A DNA stretch of 64,000 nucleotides. Origin: Ilyonectria destructans. Lineage: Eukaryota; Ascomycota; Sordariomycetes; Hypocreales; Nectriaceae. This document shows positions 23,998 through 36,312 of the stretch, in pieces. The stretch spans positions 1,922,001 through 1,986,000 of the forward strand of contig JAHEWK010000014.1 in NCBI GenBank assembly GCA_020740775.1. The letters are read 5' to 3'. Position 1 is the first letter of the stretch. Each line of letters starts with the position of its first letter. The notes beneath the pieces are model-generated. The model made no database searches and was not told the origin of the DNA. It was given only the letters and a program-made list of their open reading frames with translations. The position numbers and the translations under genes are program-made.

Positions 23998-25623
23998 TTA
24001 TTCCGACTTCTCATTGGAGCCTTTGTCCTGCTTCGCCTTGTCTTGGCCCTTCTTCCACTTGGAAATCTTTTCCCCAAGGTAACGGACTGTGCGACTCCAG
24101 CCACCCATCATAACGCCCTTGATACTCTGGGTGGTGCTGGGCCAGTTGACCGTCTGCTTGATGACTTTGCGCACAATCTCCTGGAGCTTGGCAGGATCGT
24201 CTGTTGCGACCCGCTTCTCAAAGTCACCACCCTGTCGTCGTGAAATCGAGGTAGTCTCGTCGTCGGCCGAAGCCTTCATGAGTTGGTTAAACTCCTCTTT
24301 TGGCATGGCGAATTTCTTCTGGTACTGGAAGTATAGCCGGGAGCGGAACGTCTTGGGTAGGCGTCGCACCATGTTTCCACGTCTGACGGGGTCCATGTCC
24401 TGATGCAGCGTGTTATTTGCTTCAGGGTTCAGAACCCAATCCTGGTCGTCAAGTCGGAACGCCCCCGCAAAGTCGACGTTGGGAAGCGTCTTGATGAGGG
24501 GGGCATAGAGGCGACGGAAGTGGACAATGTTGTTGTCGACAATATTGTTGACCTTGCTTTTATTTTCCGTGGGCAACGACATCCGAGGGTCACCTAGATA
24601 ACTAAGGCCTGCGATGGTGCTGTATAGCTGCGCCTCGGTAAAGTCGGGTGGGAGGAGGAGAAGGGCAGTTCGGACGGCGGCAATGAGGTTGTGCTGGTTC
24701 GCTAATCGCACCCTGGGGTGGTCTCGAAGAATCTTGACGGGTTTTTGAAGGCGACCGGCGAGGTAAAGGCTGTCCCACGAAGAAAGATCGTTGACAAGGT
24801 TATCGATACTGGTAACGCCGTATTTAATCAGCATACCGTTCATCTCGATAAACGGGTTAAAGTATACACCAGCACCCCAGTCCTGAACGCGCGAGACAAA
24901 TCCGGAGCCCAAAGAGGCGACGCTGGAGTAATGGTCGCGGTGCTGCTTCATGTTGATGGAGTGCCAGTGCTGGGTATGGGTGACACCAAAGATAAAGTCG
25001 AGCATCTTGGGAGCTCCCCTTTGCGCCTTTATCAAGGCCTCGGGCGGGTGGGGGTGTAGGGCGCGGAACTCGGCCTCGGTGGCGTGGCGACCAGAAGACT
25101 CTTGAGGGAAGACGCCGGATCCATATGCAAAGCAGTAGACGATGGGGGCGTTGAACTGGCGCAGCATAAGACGCAGGACTTCCTTCAGCTCGTTGTTGAT
25201 GATCATGTGTTGGTTTGCGCCGAAGAGTCGATGGGGCAAGTCGTCAAACGAGTGTATTGAGTTGTCGGTGGTGTTTTCCCATTCATCGCTGAAAGGGTTG
25301 AGCTTGCTGTCGGAGTTGCTGTCGCCGGATGAGGATGCGCTGCTTGGAGTTGTGCTGGTCGCCGAGATGCCGGATCTGTCGCTTTCGGTAGAGGTACTCC
25401 TGCCTTGCGTTGGAGAATTGGATGACCATCGCAAAGAGACGGGCGCTCGGTATTGGAGAGGAGTCTGTCGAAGAGAAGACGGCAGGCGAGTGGAGGCATT
25501 GCGGAGAGCTCGAGATGCGGAAGCGGAGGTTGCGGAGGTCGCGGAGGACTACAAAGACGTCAGAGGAAGTGTCGGGGAGTTTTCGTGGATCCAGAATCTT
25601 ACCCTCAAGCATAGGGATGCCAT
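23998..25623 (-). CDS. TAM41: Mitochondrial CDP-diacylglycerol synthase, Tam41 family
   Basis: Two exons (25623-25603 and 25548-23998) give 523 aa. The first exon is only 21 nt (MASLCLR); donor GTAAGA, branch CTGAC, acceptor TTTGTAG. The join continues in frame into an Arg/Ser-rich presequence ending in SLRWSS, a typical matrix-processing region. The enzyme core shows FAYGSGVFPQ (nucleotidyltransferase Gly-Ser motif), MLDFIFGV (metal-binding Asp), SVASLGSGFVSRVQDWGAGVYFNPF and IKYGVTS. Tam41 makes CDP-diacylglycerol from phosphatidic acid and CTP at the matrix side of the inner membrane, the first step of cardiolipin synthesis. The C-terminal tail is Lys-rich. Family assignment is firm. Confidence 0.92.
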
Positions 25624-26999
25624 TTCGAAGTAGGGGCCGACTTTGGGAGTATTGTTATAATGGTGATGAAGGAGCGACCAAATGTGGAGGGGCAGCTCAA
25701 GCTGCAGTGAGACTACCTAGGCGCATACTCCATACAACTCCAATCACAGAGCAGGATGCCAGTATATGTTGGGATGTAATTGGTGATTTCGGCAGTCGTT
25801 TGTCGTCACAGGTAGATCCCGAAGCCGTCGTTGACTTGTTCTCGTGGTTGATGTTTTTGTTGAAGGAGCTTCGTTTTGCTAGGAAGAGGTCCAATGCCGA
25901 GAGTGGGTCCAAGGCTTCTTTCCGTTACTGACCAATCACGTGTCAAACTATTGCGGCTAGGCAGGGTCCGTCCCTCAAGCAGGTACGTACTGTGCCGATA
26001 ATCGCCGAGCGGGATACTACGTCACCGGGAAATTCAATTAGCATGGCGCGCATTTAACAGTGCCAAGGCAGCTTTGTGAACCGGACAGGGATATCAGCGA
26101 ATGAGAGAGCCATATTGATATTGATAGCACGTCGATTTCCGCCCTTGGTCTCCAAAAAAGGATTGCTGATCTGTCCCGTGTCCAAGAGATCTTGACCAAA
26201 ATTACAGTGCTCGCAACCTCTAACGCCAGCTGTGGAGACAGCACAAGAAAGCTGTCTTATCACTGTCAATGAGATAGAACAGCTCACTCGCATGCAAGCC
26301 AGTGAGTACGTCTTGGAAGGGTTTAATTGGACAGGTATCCTAAGCGTGTGTTGGACATCACCAAACCAGAGTAGTTTGGTTGAGGTCGCAGTGCAAGACG
26401 CGCATAGCATTCATGAACGTGGCGCGTATCAATTACTACTCAATCGAGATGATGACTTTGATGAAGATAGTTTTTTAATGAGCTCACCACAGTCTGAACG
26501 GGAAAAGAGAATTCTGTCAAATCTCGTCGGGGTTATTAACTTGTGTTTTGACTATCACTTCCTGCAACAAATGAAAGATAACTGCCAATTTATTTATAAT
26601 AGACAACAGGCTCCCCACCTCCCACTATAAGCATCCTAGACTCATCTTAATCGAAACTTATTTCTCTTCATTCGAAGGCCTAGAACCTCCCACAGAATAT
26701 TCCAGTTGATACCGGGTTGTAAAACCGGCCTGGTTACCCTATACAATGGGAATTACCAGCACTGTTTCTGTTTTAACCTTCTATTCATATTGACACGTAA
26801 AACGTATAGGAAATATTTTTTTAATATTAATTTTAAAGCTTTCCACGTCTCCAGTTGCCAGTGGACCCTTGACAGATTTATCCTCGCATGATCTGCGTTG
26901 TTGACCACATCACGTGATCAGCAGCTACCGTGGTGATGCACCAATCTGCGATTCAGATCGCGACTCAACATTGACGACGCGCTTCAACACCACACTAAA
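25624..26999. other. Divergent promoter region with one unassigned open frame
   Basis: Between the Tam41 gene (minus) and MAD1 (plus). An open stretch at about 26198-26630 on the plus strand is preceded by a TTACAG acceptor-like site and reads protein-like for about 110 residues (VLEGFNWTGIL, RDDDFDEDSFLMSS), but it has no ATG and no known domain. It may be a gene remnant or a terminal exon. The stretch 26600-26880 is AT-rich. Confidence 0.3.
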
Positions 27000-29347
27000 A
27001 TGCGATCTCACACGCCACAAGGGCGTGAAGGTCCCGGAAACCGTCGCAATTCTACGTCCAACAGATTCCGCGCAAGCACTTCATCCATCGGCAGGCCCCA
27101 AACATCACTTCGAGAGTCCAGGGTAAGTCAACAATGAATCAAAACAAAGCAACATTCCAAAATCTGGATCTAACTCTCTAGATCTCGTCATTCCGTGCGA
27201 CGCAACCGACGTACAACCTTTTCACCGGCGCCGAGACGAATAATTCACGACCTGCCTCCCGTCAGGGCCATACCGCCGAATCGGTCCGCCCAGGCTCGCG
27301 CGATAGCTGTAAGGAAAACATGGCGCCCCCCGATGCCGACGAGTATGAAAAGTACAGGAAGGAAATCGAGGCCTTGAAGGCTGAGATTGGCACCCTGCAA
27401 TACCGCATGCAGACGGCCGAGCAAGAGAAGGAGATTGCCATGTCACAACAGAACAGCAAGATGGAGCAGGCCCGACGCCGCGAGCAAGACGAGGCCCAAC
27501 AACGCCAGGTGGCCGAAGCGGAGCGAGAAAAGGCTGCGACGCAGATGGAGGCGATACGACGAGAGCTCGACGATGTAAAGGATGCGACCGAACAGGATAA
27601 AAAGGCCCTCGAGCGCAAGGCTCGGGATGCAGAGGATGAAGCACGACTCTTGCAGGAACAGCTGGAGGACCTGTCGACGGCCAAGGAGGAAGCTGCACGA
27701 ATCGCCGACCGGAAGATTACCGACTTTGAGATGCAGGTTGCCGCCTCGCAGCGGACAGTGCAAGAGTTGGAGCAGGAGAGCCAACAAAGAGAAACCAGCC
27801 TTCAACAAACACAGGCCCAAGCCGCCGAAAAGGATGCCTACATCGCAGACCTGGAGGCCGATGTACTGCGGCTCAAGGCTCAGAGTGGCGACGCCGAAAC
27901 CATGGAGATTATCCGACAGGAGTTGACCGAACAAGTCCATCACATCCGGAACCTCGAAGCGACCAACCGTGATCAGCTATCCGAACTGAAGCACCTGCGC
28001 GCCGTAAGCAGAGCGGTCGAGGTGGTCGAGGAGGAGAAGCGCACACTGCAACGAAAGCTCGAGGCTGCAGAGACGATCGAGACAGAACTTGCCGAGGCTC
28101 GGATTCAAAGACAGCGACTCGAGGACGAACGATTGGCTTGGACAGCCTACCTCAAGAACACTTTGGAGACTGGAGATGCAGAGTTTGACTCCCCAGAAGC
28201 CATGGCGAGGGCGTTGGTCCAGGAGCGACTGACCACTGCATCGTACATGGACAAGTTGGGCGCGGTCCAGGGAGAGATGACGGCCCAGCAACAGACGATC
28301 AAGACTCTTCAAGACGAAAAGGCCAAGCTCAAGGGCGAGGTCGAGACCGCCAAGACTTCCGCCAACGCCATGTCCACCGACAAGGCTCGTCTTCGGCTTG
28401 AACGACAGCGCGTCCTTGCTGTCAAGGAAGTTGAGTACCTCCGGGCTCAGTTGAAGACGTTTGACACCGAGGACGAAACTCTCCAGCCCGAGCAATTCGA
28501 CCAAGCGCGCGTGATGCGGGTGCAGGAACTTGAGGACCTTGTCGACAAGTACAAGACCGAAGTTCAGAGCCTTCACGGCGAGCTGGCCTCAGTTGAGCCC
28601 GGCACGCCTCAGCCTGTTACTGGCAAGCGTTCGCGGGCCGAGGACGACAACGCACAAGAGCAGCTTGGACAACTGACACGTAAGAACCGCAAGCTCCAGG
28701 AAGAACTCTCGAGCACTCAAACCAAGGTGGCGCTGCTGGAGAAGGACTTGGCAGCGAACCGCGAGCAGCTGACGGCCGCCAAACAAACGACCAAAACGCG
28801 AGTCCTGTCGCTCAAGTCCAACCCTACGTCCGACTATGAAGCGATCAAGCGTTGTACTTTGGAGGCTCTGCAAAAAGAGAACACCGACCTGTTGGCTACT
28901 CTTCAATCTAAGGTCGGCAAGTCTTCCGTTCCGATGATCCCAACGTCAGTCCTCGGCGCCATGGAGCGCGAGATTGCTGCTGCCAAGGCCGAGACGGCAT
29001 CTGCGCAAAAGTCCGCACGTCGCCTCAAGGAGGTTTGGGGCTCCAAGTCGCAGGAGTTCAAGGAAGCCATCTTTTCCACCCTCGGCTGGACTGTTACCTT
29101 TATCCCCAACGGCAAGATGCGCGTGGAGAGCACATTTTACCCATCTCAGACGGACGAGAACGAAAACTCCATCGTCTTTGACGGCGAGCGCGGCACGATG
29201 AAGGTGGGCGGCGGCCCAAAGAGTGCTTTCGCCCGGAGGATCAGCGACCAGATTGGCTTTTGGGTGCGAGAAAAGGGCTGCATTCCTGGTTTCTTGGCAG
29301 CGTTGACGCTGGAATTTTACGAAGAGCATACGAGGGCCTCCAAGTGA
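27000..29347 (+). CDS. MAD1: Spindle assembly checkpoint protein Mad1
   Basis: Two exons (27000-27122, 27182-29347) give 762 aa, near the size of yeast Mad1 (749). The intron has GTAAGT and TCTAG borders. The basic N-terminus carries QPTYNLFTG, a motif I associate with fungal Mad1. Residues about 90-620 are nearly continuous coiled coil. The diagnostic block RVLSLKSNPTSDYE and then RCTLEALQKEN is present, followed by the C-terminal RWD-like domain (FSTLGWTVTFIPNGKMRVES, then FWVREKGCIPGFLAALTLE). Mad1 recruits Mad2 to unattached kinetochores and sits at nuclear pores in interphase. No disruption was seen. Confidence 0.93.
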
Positions 29348-29540
29348 GGATGACTCGAGGAACACCCAGGACGGAGGATATTGTTCACCGATGGATGAGA
29401 TGACGACTATACCCTTGTACATAAAAAACATTGCCTATCGGGCTTGTACACTATTTCAGGTTCAATTTGTTGGTGGCACTAGCCGAATATTGCCTTGGCG
29501 TTTAGTCTATCTGGCTCTATAGTTCCTTTGCAGGCCATGT

Positions 29541-30122
29541 CTATTGATTGTTTGCAAGCTCATTCCCGCGTTGGTATCCCGTTCGACCTCGCCTGTAATT
29601 TCGCTTGTAATCTCGCCTGCTGTTCCGCTTCACTTCCTCGGGCTTCGAGAACAAGGCTGACATGTTGGGATCCTTGCTGGCCACCTTCTCGAAATACGCC
29701 TCCCAGTTCCAACCCCGATTCGGAACCGGATCTCCTGTGGCCTCCTTGAGCTGCTCGTAGGTGTCTTGGAGCTCGTCTCTCTTTGCGTGGTAGAACGAGG
29801 CGTCTTGGAGGAGCTGCAGCCTCTCTGCCAGAACCTCGCAATTGAACAATGATTGAATCACCTGCTGCACGACGAGCGAGCGTTCGGTCATTTCGCGCTG
29901 CTCAGCTTCATGGTCCAGATTCTGGGCCTGGATCATCCCGATGATGTCGCTGTTGTTGGTCAAGAAGTGGATCAACCACTCCTTGATGGACGATCGCTCC
30001 AGTGAGCTTGTGTGCTGTTGGTACGGATCCTGGGGTGCTTGGTTCACGTTGGGAGCAGAGCCGTGGACCTGAGATCCCGAGTTATCCAGGATGTTGATGC
30101 CCATGTTCATATTGAAGTCCAT
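29541..30122 (-). CDS. Orphan hypothetical protein, 193 aa
   Basis: Single exon. I start at the ATG at 30122; the open frame extends 20 codons further upstream but begins there without an ATG. The N-terminus is Asn/Gln/Met-rich. The middle is helical: SSIKEWLIHFLTNNSDIIG, then REMTERSLVVQQVIQSLFN and AERLQLLQDASFYHAKRDEL, so a helix bundle or coiled coil is likely. The C-terminus is very basic (KRNSRRDYKRNYRRGR), suggesting nucleic-acid binding or nuclear targeting. No family is recognised. It converges on MAD1, with under 200 bases between the ends. Confidence 0.6.
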   Translation of the reverse strand: MDFNMNMGINILDNSGSQVHGSAPNVNQAPQDPYQQHTSSLERSSIKEWLIHFLTNNSDIIGMIQAQNLDHEAEQREMTERSLVVQQVIQSLFNCEVLAERLQLLQDASFYHAKRDELQDTYEQLKEATGDPVPNRGWNWEAYFEKVASKDPNMSALFSKPEEVKRNSRRDYKRNYRRGRTGYQRGNELANNQ

Positions 30123-30637
30123 TTCTCTGGTAATTGGTTGTGGTGGTATTGACTGGGTGAGGTTGCTGAAGTTAACATCCACGTTTCGCCGAGTATTTAT
30201 ACACAGTTCCTAGGCAGCACCTAAACGTTCCGATAGCTTCTTTGACTAGATCAACGCATTGTTCCAGAGCACAACCGAAAGCTCAGACGACAAAGAGGAA
30301 CAATAAGAGTGAAAGAGTACAAGGGCCGCGGTTAGTGATCTTACGGGAACAAAGAGTTTCCGCGGCATGTTTGCGCGGCATTGACCACTCATTGTCACAC
30401 ACGTATCTCGACAATTGATGACTGTGCTGTTGTTCCTAAAATAGGGTGTTCTTATTGCCGTATCCTCCTTGGCTGAGCGCTGCAGGTGTCGATCAGATGC
30501 CGGCGAAGTCAGGGACGGATATAATTGATCAAATAAAGCTGAATAAAACCATGAAAAATAGGGATTATATAAAACCTTCAAGTAAATTTTTATAGTATTT
30601 ATAATTTATGGTATCGTTTTATGGTATTTATCTTTAG
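30123..30637. other. Intergenic region
   Basis: Promoter of the orphan gene and 3' flank of the C6 regulator. AT-rich from 30,540 to 30,640. No gene seen. Confidence 0.4.
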
Positions 30638-32832
30638 TCATAACAATACTCTTTCACGGTCAACGTCAACCCAGCTCTTAAGACTACTCGCGTTGACAAT
30701 TTCGCTTCGATCAAGCCGGGAAAGCGCTCGAGTAAAGTCACGCATGTACTCGGCAGCGCGGCGGGCAGGCCGTTCGTGGCCTTCGTAGGGGCAATTGAGG
30801 AGAGTGACGCCTACGTCGCGGACCTTGTATGTCTGTGTGAGGTTAGTGTCTGATCTAATGATCTAAGACTTAAGATCTAAGACTTAGGAACTAGGATAAG
30901 CCCTAGACTTACAAGATAGAGCCCGTTGGGTTCAAGGTGGGCATAGGGCATGCTGTGTAATAGATGCAACATTTGACGGCAAACGTCTTCACGCTCTGTC
31001 CAGCTTGCCTTGAGAGCCGTAGTGTACGAGCCAGATTCGGAGGAATCTGCTTGTGATATGTTTTGTAGCAAGACGTCAATTTGATCCAGTAGTAGGCTTT
31101 GCACCCATAGGTGAGTTCCATGAAGATTTGCCCTCATTATCTCGACTTGTCCCGGTAGGGCTTTGGCATTTGCGCTTTTGGGTCCGCCTGGCGGAGCTAA
31201 ATCATCATACACGGATATGGCCTGGCGGGTCTCGGGAGAATGGGATGGGTCATTTGCGTCGCCCGTGGAGGCCCATTGTCGCATCGGGCCCGGTACGTCA
31301 TCCAACATATATCGGATCTCGAGTAGAAGGTTCCGTAGACGCGATAGTCGTACCTCTGGGGTATGACGGCGCTCCCAATCGCAGTATCCCGGAGTAATGG
31401 CTTCTTGCACGGCCTTTAGGAAGACCTTGGAATGTAAAATGAATCCGCTGGTGAGACCGAGAGCGGATTTGGGTGATTGTGTTCCGGGTGTGGATGGGGA
31501 TGCAATTGGGGATGGAGGGTTTATGATACTGCTTTCAAGAATGAATTCATCGTCGAGATCTAATGGGAATAGAGCCTCGAAGTTGACCTCCTGCAGCATA
31601 GAGTGATCGAGAAATGACAGTCGTTCCCGACGCCCGGCAAGGAGCGTTGAATGTCTATCAGGGTCAGTGGTATAAGGAATAGGGTGCATAAGTTAGGCTT
31701 ACGCATAAGTATAAAACATAAGCCAGAATGCCTTCTTCCGTAGCTGAGTTTCGATACGGTTGAGCCCTTCATAATCGGAGATGCGGTGGAGCCCTAGCAA
31801 TCGTCCGACCTGCATAGACTCTACCTCAAGCATGCGGCTTCGGTTTGCTTGACCAGTCTGGAAGCAGCCGACGGATAGGAGGTAGCAAACAGCCCATTTG
31901 CGCAAGTTGATGTGATCCCAATAGCTGTGAGTTCGAAGGCGCATGCACATATCGACACAGGTGTTGATCATGGCCATTCTTGTGTCGAAGCGAATGGCAA
32001 CATCTGGCGCCATGGCCCGATAGGCGGGAAACCGCGACGGTAATAGTCCGACGGTCAAAGCCGCGAGGGCTATGACGATGGAGAGAAAGTCAGGGTCAGT
32101 AAGGTCCCGGTTTGACGCAAGATCGGCGCGGAAACTCGGACGGTGGATGACGGGCACCAGCGGGTAGATGAGATCTAGGTAATCATTCATGATGATGTTG
32201 AGCAGCGGCCGGGAGCAAAGCTCATCGGTCGGGAACCGAGGGCCAGCCATGGATGGAGATGCATTCTGGACGGTCAAACCTGGTGATGCTTGCGGTCCAT
32301 ACGGGGAAGAATGGTCGACAATTGGGAGAGGGCGGATATCGCTCCTCGGCTCAGCCTGGACCGCTGTGAATTGCCATTCTTGGGTTTCAGGGTTTGGATT
32401 TATAGAGGGCTCCGGTGGCTCCTCGTCGCCACTCTCACGCGGCGTTGAGGGAAGCCGTTTCCTGAAGGGCACGGTGAGCATGGGCAGTAAATCGGCGAAA
32501 GAAATGACAAACCGACGCTTAGGGCCTCGCGTGCGTGTCGGGACGAGGAAGCTACAAGTAATGCCCAGTCTTAGACAGTCATGACACTGAGCCTGAGCCT
32601 GAGCAGCTTGGCCTTGGGTCTGAGACGGCGGAGGACCCTCGGCAAAGACGCATTTCCGCCTCCGGGCTCTGCAAGCATCACAGGCGCGCCTCGCAAGAGT
32701 TTGCGGCTTCTTCCCGGTTCCGGTCCCGGCGACGGCGTCTCCCGAGCCGTTTCCTAGAGTCGGCGGAGATGGCCAAGCAAGAGGAGACCTCGAGCGGCGC
32801 ATGGCTGGCTGTCGCGGTGCGCGGATCGTCAT
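30638..32832 (-). CDS. Zn(II)2Cys6 transcription factor with a long zinc-cluster loop
   Basis: Three exons (32832-31703, 31654-30913, 30832-30638) give 688 aa; each junction has a GT donor, and the first intron has a CTGAC branch site and a GATAG acceptor. The zinc cluster starts CDACRARRRKC; its next cysteine follows after 21 residues of Gln/Ala-rich sequence instead of the usual 5-12, then CHDCLRLGITC completes the six. The fungal-specific regulatory domain (PLLNIIMNDYLDLIYPLVPVIHRPSF, HINLRKWAVCYLLS) fills residues about 270-520. The gene lies next to the GH3 beta-glucosidase and the sugar transporter and could regulate them; that link is inferred from position only. I do not recognise a characterised ortholog. 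Confidence 0.85.
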
Positions 32833-33568
32833 GCATAAACTCAGCTCAGTCAAGAGGAGAATTACCAGCGAGGCGGAGAAACGGATCAAGGTTATTTCTC
32901 CATCCTGGGGTGGCGTGAGGATCGGTCGGTCACACGGGGGACTAACAAATTGTATTAGTGCCATTTCGACGGTTTGACACCCACGTTTGCGCGCTTCATC
33001 CCCGCCTCCGCCTTTTCTTGTTCCGTAACCCCGGACGAACAAATTAAGGCCTGACGGAGGGATGCGGGCGGGGGCATTTGCTCCGTTTGTCGTATTCACC
33101 CACAATTGTATGGAGTCTCGGGAGTCGTCCGCCAGCAACGCGTGTCCTGGAAGAGTTTTCCGCTTTAGGCGAGTCTCCGTTTGGGCAATACGGTTGGTGC
33201 AGTGCTAAGTTGTTGGGTAAAGCAGCTGCTGGGAGTGCAGGTCCGATACCTAATGCCAAGGAGTAACTTGTTAATAAAAATCATTAATAAATACTAAGAC
33301 TAAAGTTTATTAAATATTACTTCTCATGTATTAGGTGTATTATTGAGAATTATCTTTATGATCAGGGCATATCCTGCGTGCTCATAAATTACTAAGTGCG
33401 CTGGAGATTAGGGGGGAGACTGCTGAGTGCGCTGGAACTTGGGGGCAATTACGATGTCAAGTGCGCTGTAACTTCACTCCTGTCCTGAAAGTGCAATCAT
33501 GTCATTATCCCTTACCAAACGCCTCCTATCCTATGTATCCAATATGCCCCAAGTCTATCGTATCGTAA
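32833..33568. other. Intergenic region with short direct repeats
   Basis: Contains the C6-regulator promoter, an AT-rich block at 33,265-33,390, and three short copies of AGTGCGCTGGAACTT-like sequence at about 33394, 33425 and 33459. No gene is supported. Confidence 0.4.
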
Positions 33569-36312
33569 TCAATTGCGGAGTCCCTTCCAAGTCCTGCTCT
33601 TCTTCAGAACGACAGTCTTTTCTAGGAACGTTCCGCGGCTGCTCGTGCCGACCAAAATCCCGTACGACCCAGCATCACTACGCCAACAATCCACCTCCTC
33701 GCTCCAGTAGCTGGTCGCGCGCAATAGGTCCAGCGTAACCACAGCTGTCTCGCTGGCTCCAGCCTCGACGTGGACCTTGGCAAAGCCCTTGAGCTCTTTG
33801 GCGGGACGTGTGATGGTATCTCTGGCTGAGCTGGTTAATGGCGTTGATGCTGCAGGCTTGACGTAGACCTGGACGACCTCGGCACCAGCGAGGGAGCCGG
33901 TGTTGGCGACCTGAACATGGACAGTGAGTTGCTCAGCGTCGTGAACAATCAGAGCATCAGGTGTGTCTGAGGAGTGACCATTGACCAGACCATTGGTGTG
34001 TCCATTGGTGTGGCCATTTGTGTGACCGTTGACCTGACCATTTGTGTGACCGTTGGCTTGATCCTGAGTCACCTCCAACCCAGACAACTCAAACGACGTA
34101 TAAGACAAACCATGGCCAAAGGCAAACAGAGGTGTAATGTCCAAAGTATCGAACCAGCGATATCCAACATAGACATCCTCGCTGTACAGAACACGGCCGT
34201 TTTCAGAACGGAAGCTCAGAGCGCTGGGGTTGTCAGCCAAACGGCGAGGCATGGTAATGGGAAGTTTTCCGGCCTAGTCAGGTTAGCATAGAACGCAAAT
34301 CTCATAGAATACACGTACAGGATTGATGGCTCCAAAGAGCACGTCGGCAATGCCGTTTCCACCCTCGTTGCCACCGAACCAGGCCTGCAGCACCGTGTTG
34401 GCACGATCAACCCACGGCATAGCGACGGGAGTACCGCTCTGGATGACAATAGCAGTGTTGGGATTGGCGGCAATCACAGCTTCCACCAACTCATCGGTCC
34501 CCGGAGGAAGAGCCATGGTGGTGCGGTCCTGGCCTTCGCACTCCCACTCGCCGCTGGTTCCGACGCAGAGCACAACCTGGTCGACAGACTTGGCAACCCG
34601 GACAGCCTCCTGGATAGCGGCGCCGGCGTCAAGCTTGGGACAGCCGCTGAAGCGAAGACCACCCTGGCCAAAGTCCACCATGCCCGAGACCTTGAGCTTG
34701 CTGGTCTTGCAGCAGCCCCATTGCACGAGTATGCGGTAGTCTTTGCCGGCCTCGAGCGTGATGCTGCCAATCTCTTCGACGGTTCCACAGCCGACAAAGC
34801 TGTTCCCGAGTCGCTGGTTCTCAATGTTGGAAACCACTAGTTCGCCGTTGATAAAGAGCTCCGCGGTTCCGTGGACCGACAAGCCAAACTCCCACTCGCC
34901 AGACTTGTCAGGCGTCAGGATGCCCTCGGCCTCGGCGTACCAAATGTCCGCCAGGTCAGGATGCTCATAGTCGACAAACCACGTGTAGGTATCGTCAAGG
35001 ATCCGCTCTTCCAGCATGGGTCGAGCACCCGTGATACCCTTGGCCTTGGGCGGGTCGTTGTAGAAACGGAGAGAAAACCCCTGCTTTCCGTCCACGGTCC
35101 GCAACGCCTTGCCCAGAACCGGCAGCATCTGGTGGCCGTAGGCGCCCTGGGAAAAGACGACGTCGCTAGCAAGGCTCTTGACGCCCTCGAGAGGTGTAAC
35201 GGCCTTGTAGGCGCGGAGACCAGCGCTGCCACCGCCGCAGTATGTCGCGATATTGGCGTTGGGACCGATTACAGCCACGCTTTTGTTGGGGTTGAACGGC
35301 AGGACGTTTTGCTCATTCTTCAACAGAACAATTGACTTGGCTGCGGCTTCTCGCAGGAGAGCAATGTGCTCAGGGGTGTTGAGCTGCTTCTCTGGAACGT
35401 TGGGCGGAATGGAGGTGTTCTCAAGACCGTGCTTGATCAGCTTTAGTACGTTGCGCACCCGCTCATCAAGAGTAGCCTTCTTAATCTTGTTCGCCGTCAC
35501 AGCGTGGCTAAGAGCCTCCCCCCGCCATCGCGTAGGTCCGGGCATCTCAAGATCTAGGCCGGCGTTGATGGCCTCGGAGGTGCTGTATGTTCCGTACCAG
35601 TCGCTCATGACCAGACCCTTCCACTTCCACTCATCCCGCAGGATCTCTTGTAGAATATGATAGTTCTCTGCAGCGTGGCAGCCGTTGACCTTGCCGTAGG
35701 AGGTCATGATGGCGCGGGGCTGCCCCATCTCGATGGCAATCATGAAAGGCAGCAGATAAATCTCTCGCATGGCACGCGCGGTGACCAGCGCATCGACGGC
35801 CATTCGCTCGCTTTCCATGTCATTGCACACGAAATGCTTCAACGTGGCAGAAACTCCAGACTCTTGGACACCGCGGACATAGTGCCCAGCAATGATACCA
35901 GAGAGGATCGGGTCCTCCGACACGGACTCAAAGCCTCTTCCACCAAGGGGTCCACGTTGGATATTGATGGTAGGACCAAGAAGAACATGAGCACCTTTGG
36001 CATGTGCCTCATCTGATAGCAAGCCACCAATACGCTCAGCGAGATTGGTGTCAAAGGTTGACCCTAGGGCGGTGCCGCAAGGTAGGCATGCTGAAGGCGT
36101 GCTATCAAAGAAATGCGTGCCCCGGACTCCATTTGGGCCATCAGAAAGCCGAATAGATGGGATTGAAAGGCGGTCAATTGCCGTAGTATGCCACCATCCA
36201 GTCCCTGTAACGGTCAGTATATGAAAGATCCCATGGTAAGGGTGAACTAACCGGCTGTCAACGCAACCTTTTCTTCAAGCGTCAACTGCTGAATGAGGGC
36301 TTCGACATCCAT
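33569..36312 (-). CDS. GH3 beta-glucosidase with PA14 domain, intracellular type
   Basis: Three exons (36312-36252, 36204-34319, 34273-33569) give 883 aa. It begins [18 protein letters not shown] with no signal peptide, so the enzyme is probably cytoplasmic. The GH3 N-domain runs from [10 protein letters not shown] through [10 protein letters not shown] to [10 protein letters not shown], whose Asp (about residue 222) is the expected nucleophile. The C-domain has KSIVLLKNE and VIGPNA. A PA14 insert occupies residues about 394-536. The fibronectin-III-like end holds [10 protein letters not shown] and [10 protein letters not shown]. Between these, 33978-34065 codes for NGHT/NGQV repeats. The enzyme releases glucose from beta-glucosides such as cellobiose. 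The divergent transporter upstream suggests import followed by internal hydrolysis. Confidence 0.93.
33978..34065 (-). repeat. 12-bp coding minisatellite in the beta-glucosidase
   Basis: About seven 12-bp units encode NGHT, NGQV or NGLV in the loop leading into the fibronectin-III-like domain. Unit sequences differ at few bases and frame is kept throughout, so copy number could vary between strains without breaking the enzyme. Confidence 0.85.

Noticed and set aside
26198..26630. Open stretch that could be a terminal exon
   Set aside because: Protein-like in part, but no ATG, no partner exon and no recognisable family; kept only as a note in the intergenic entry.
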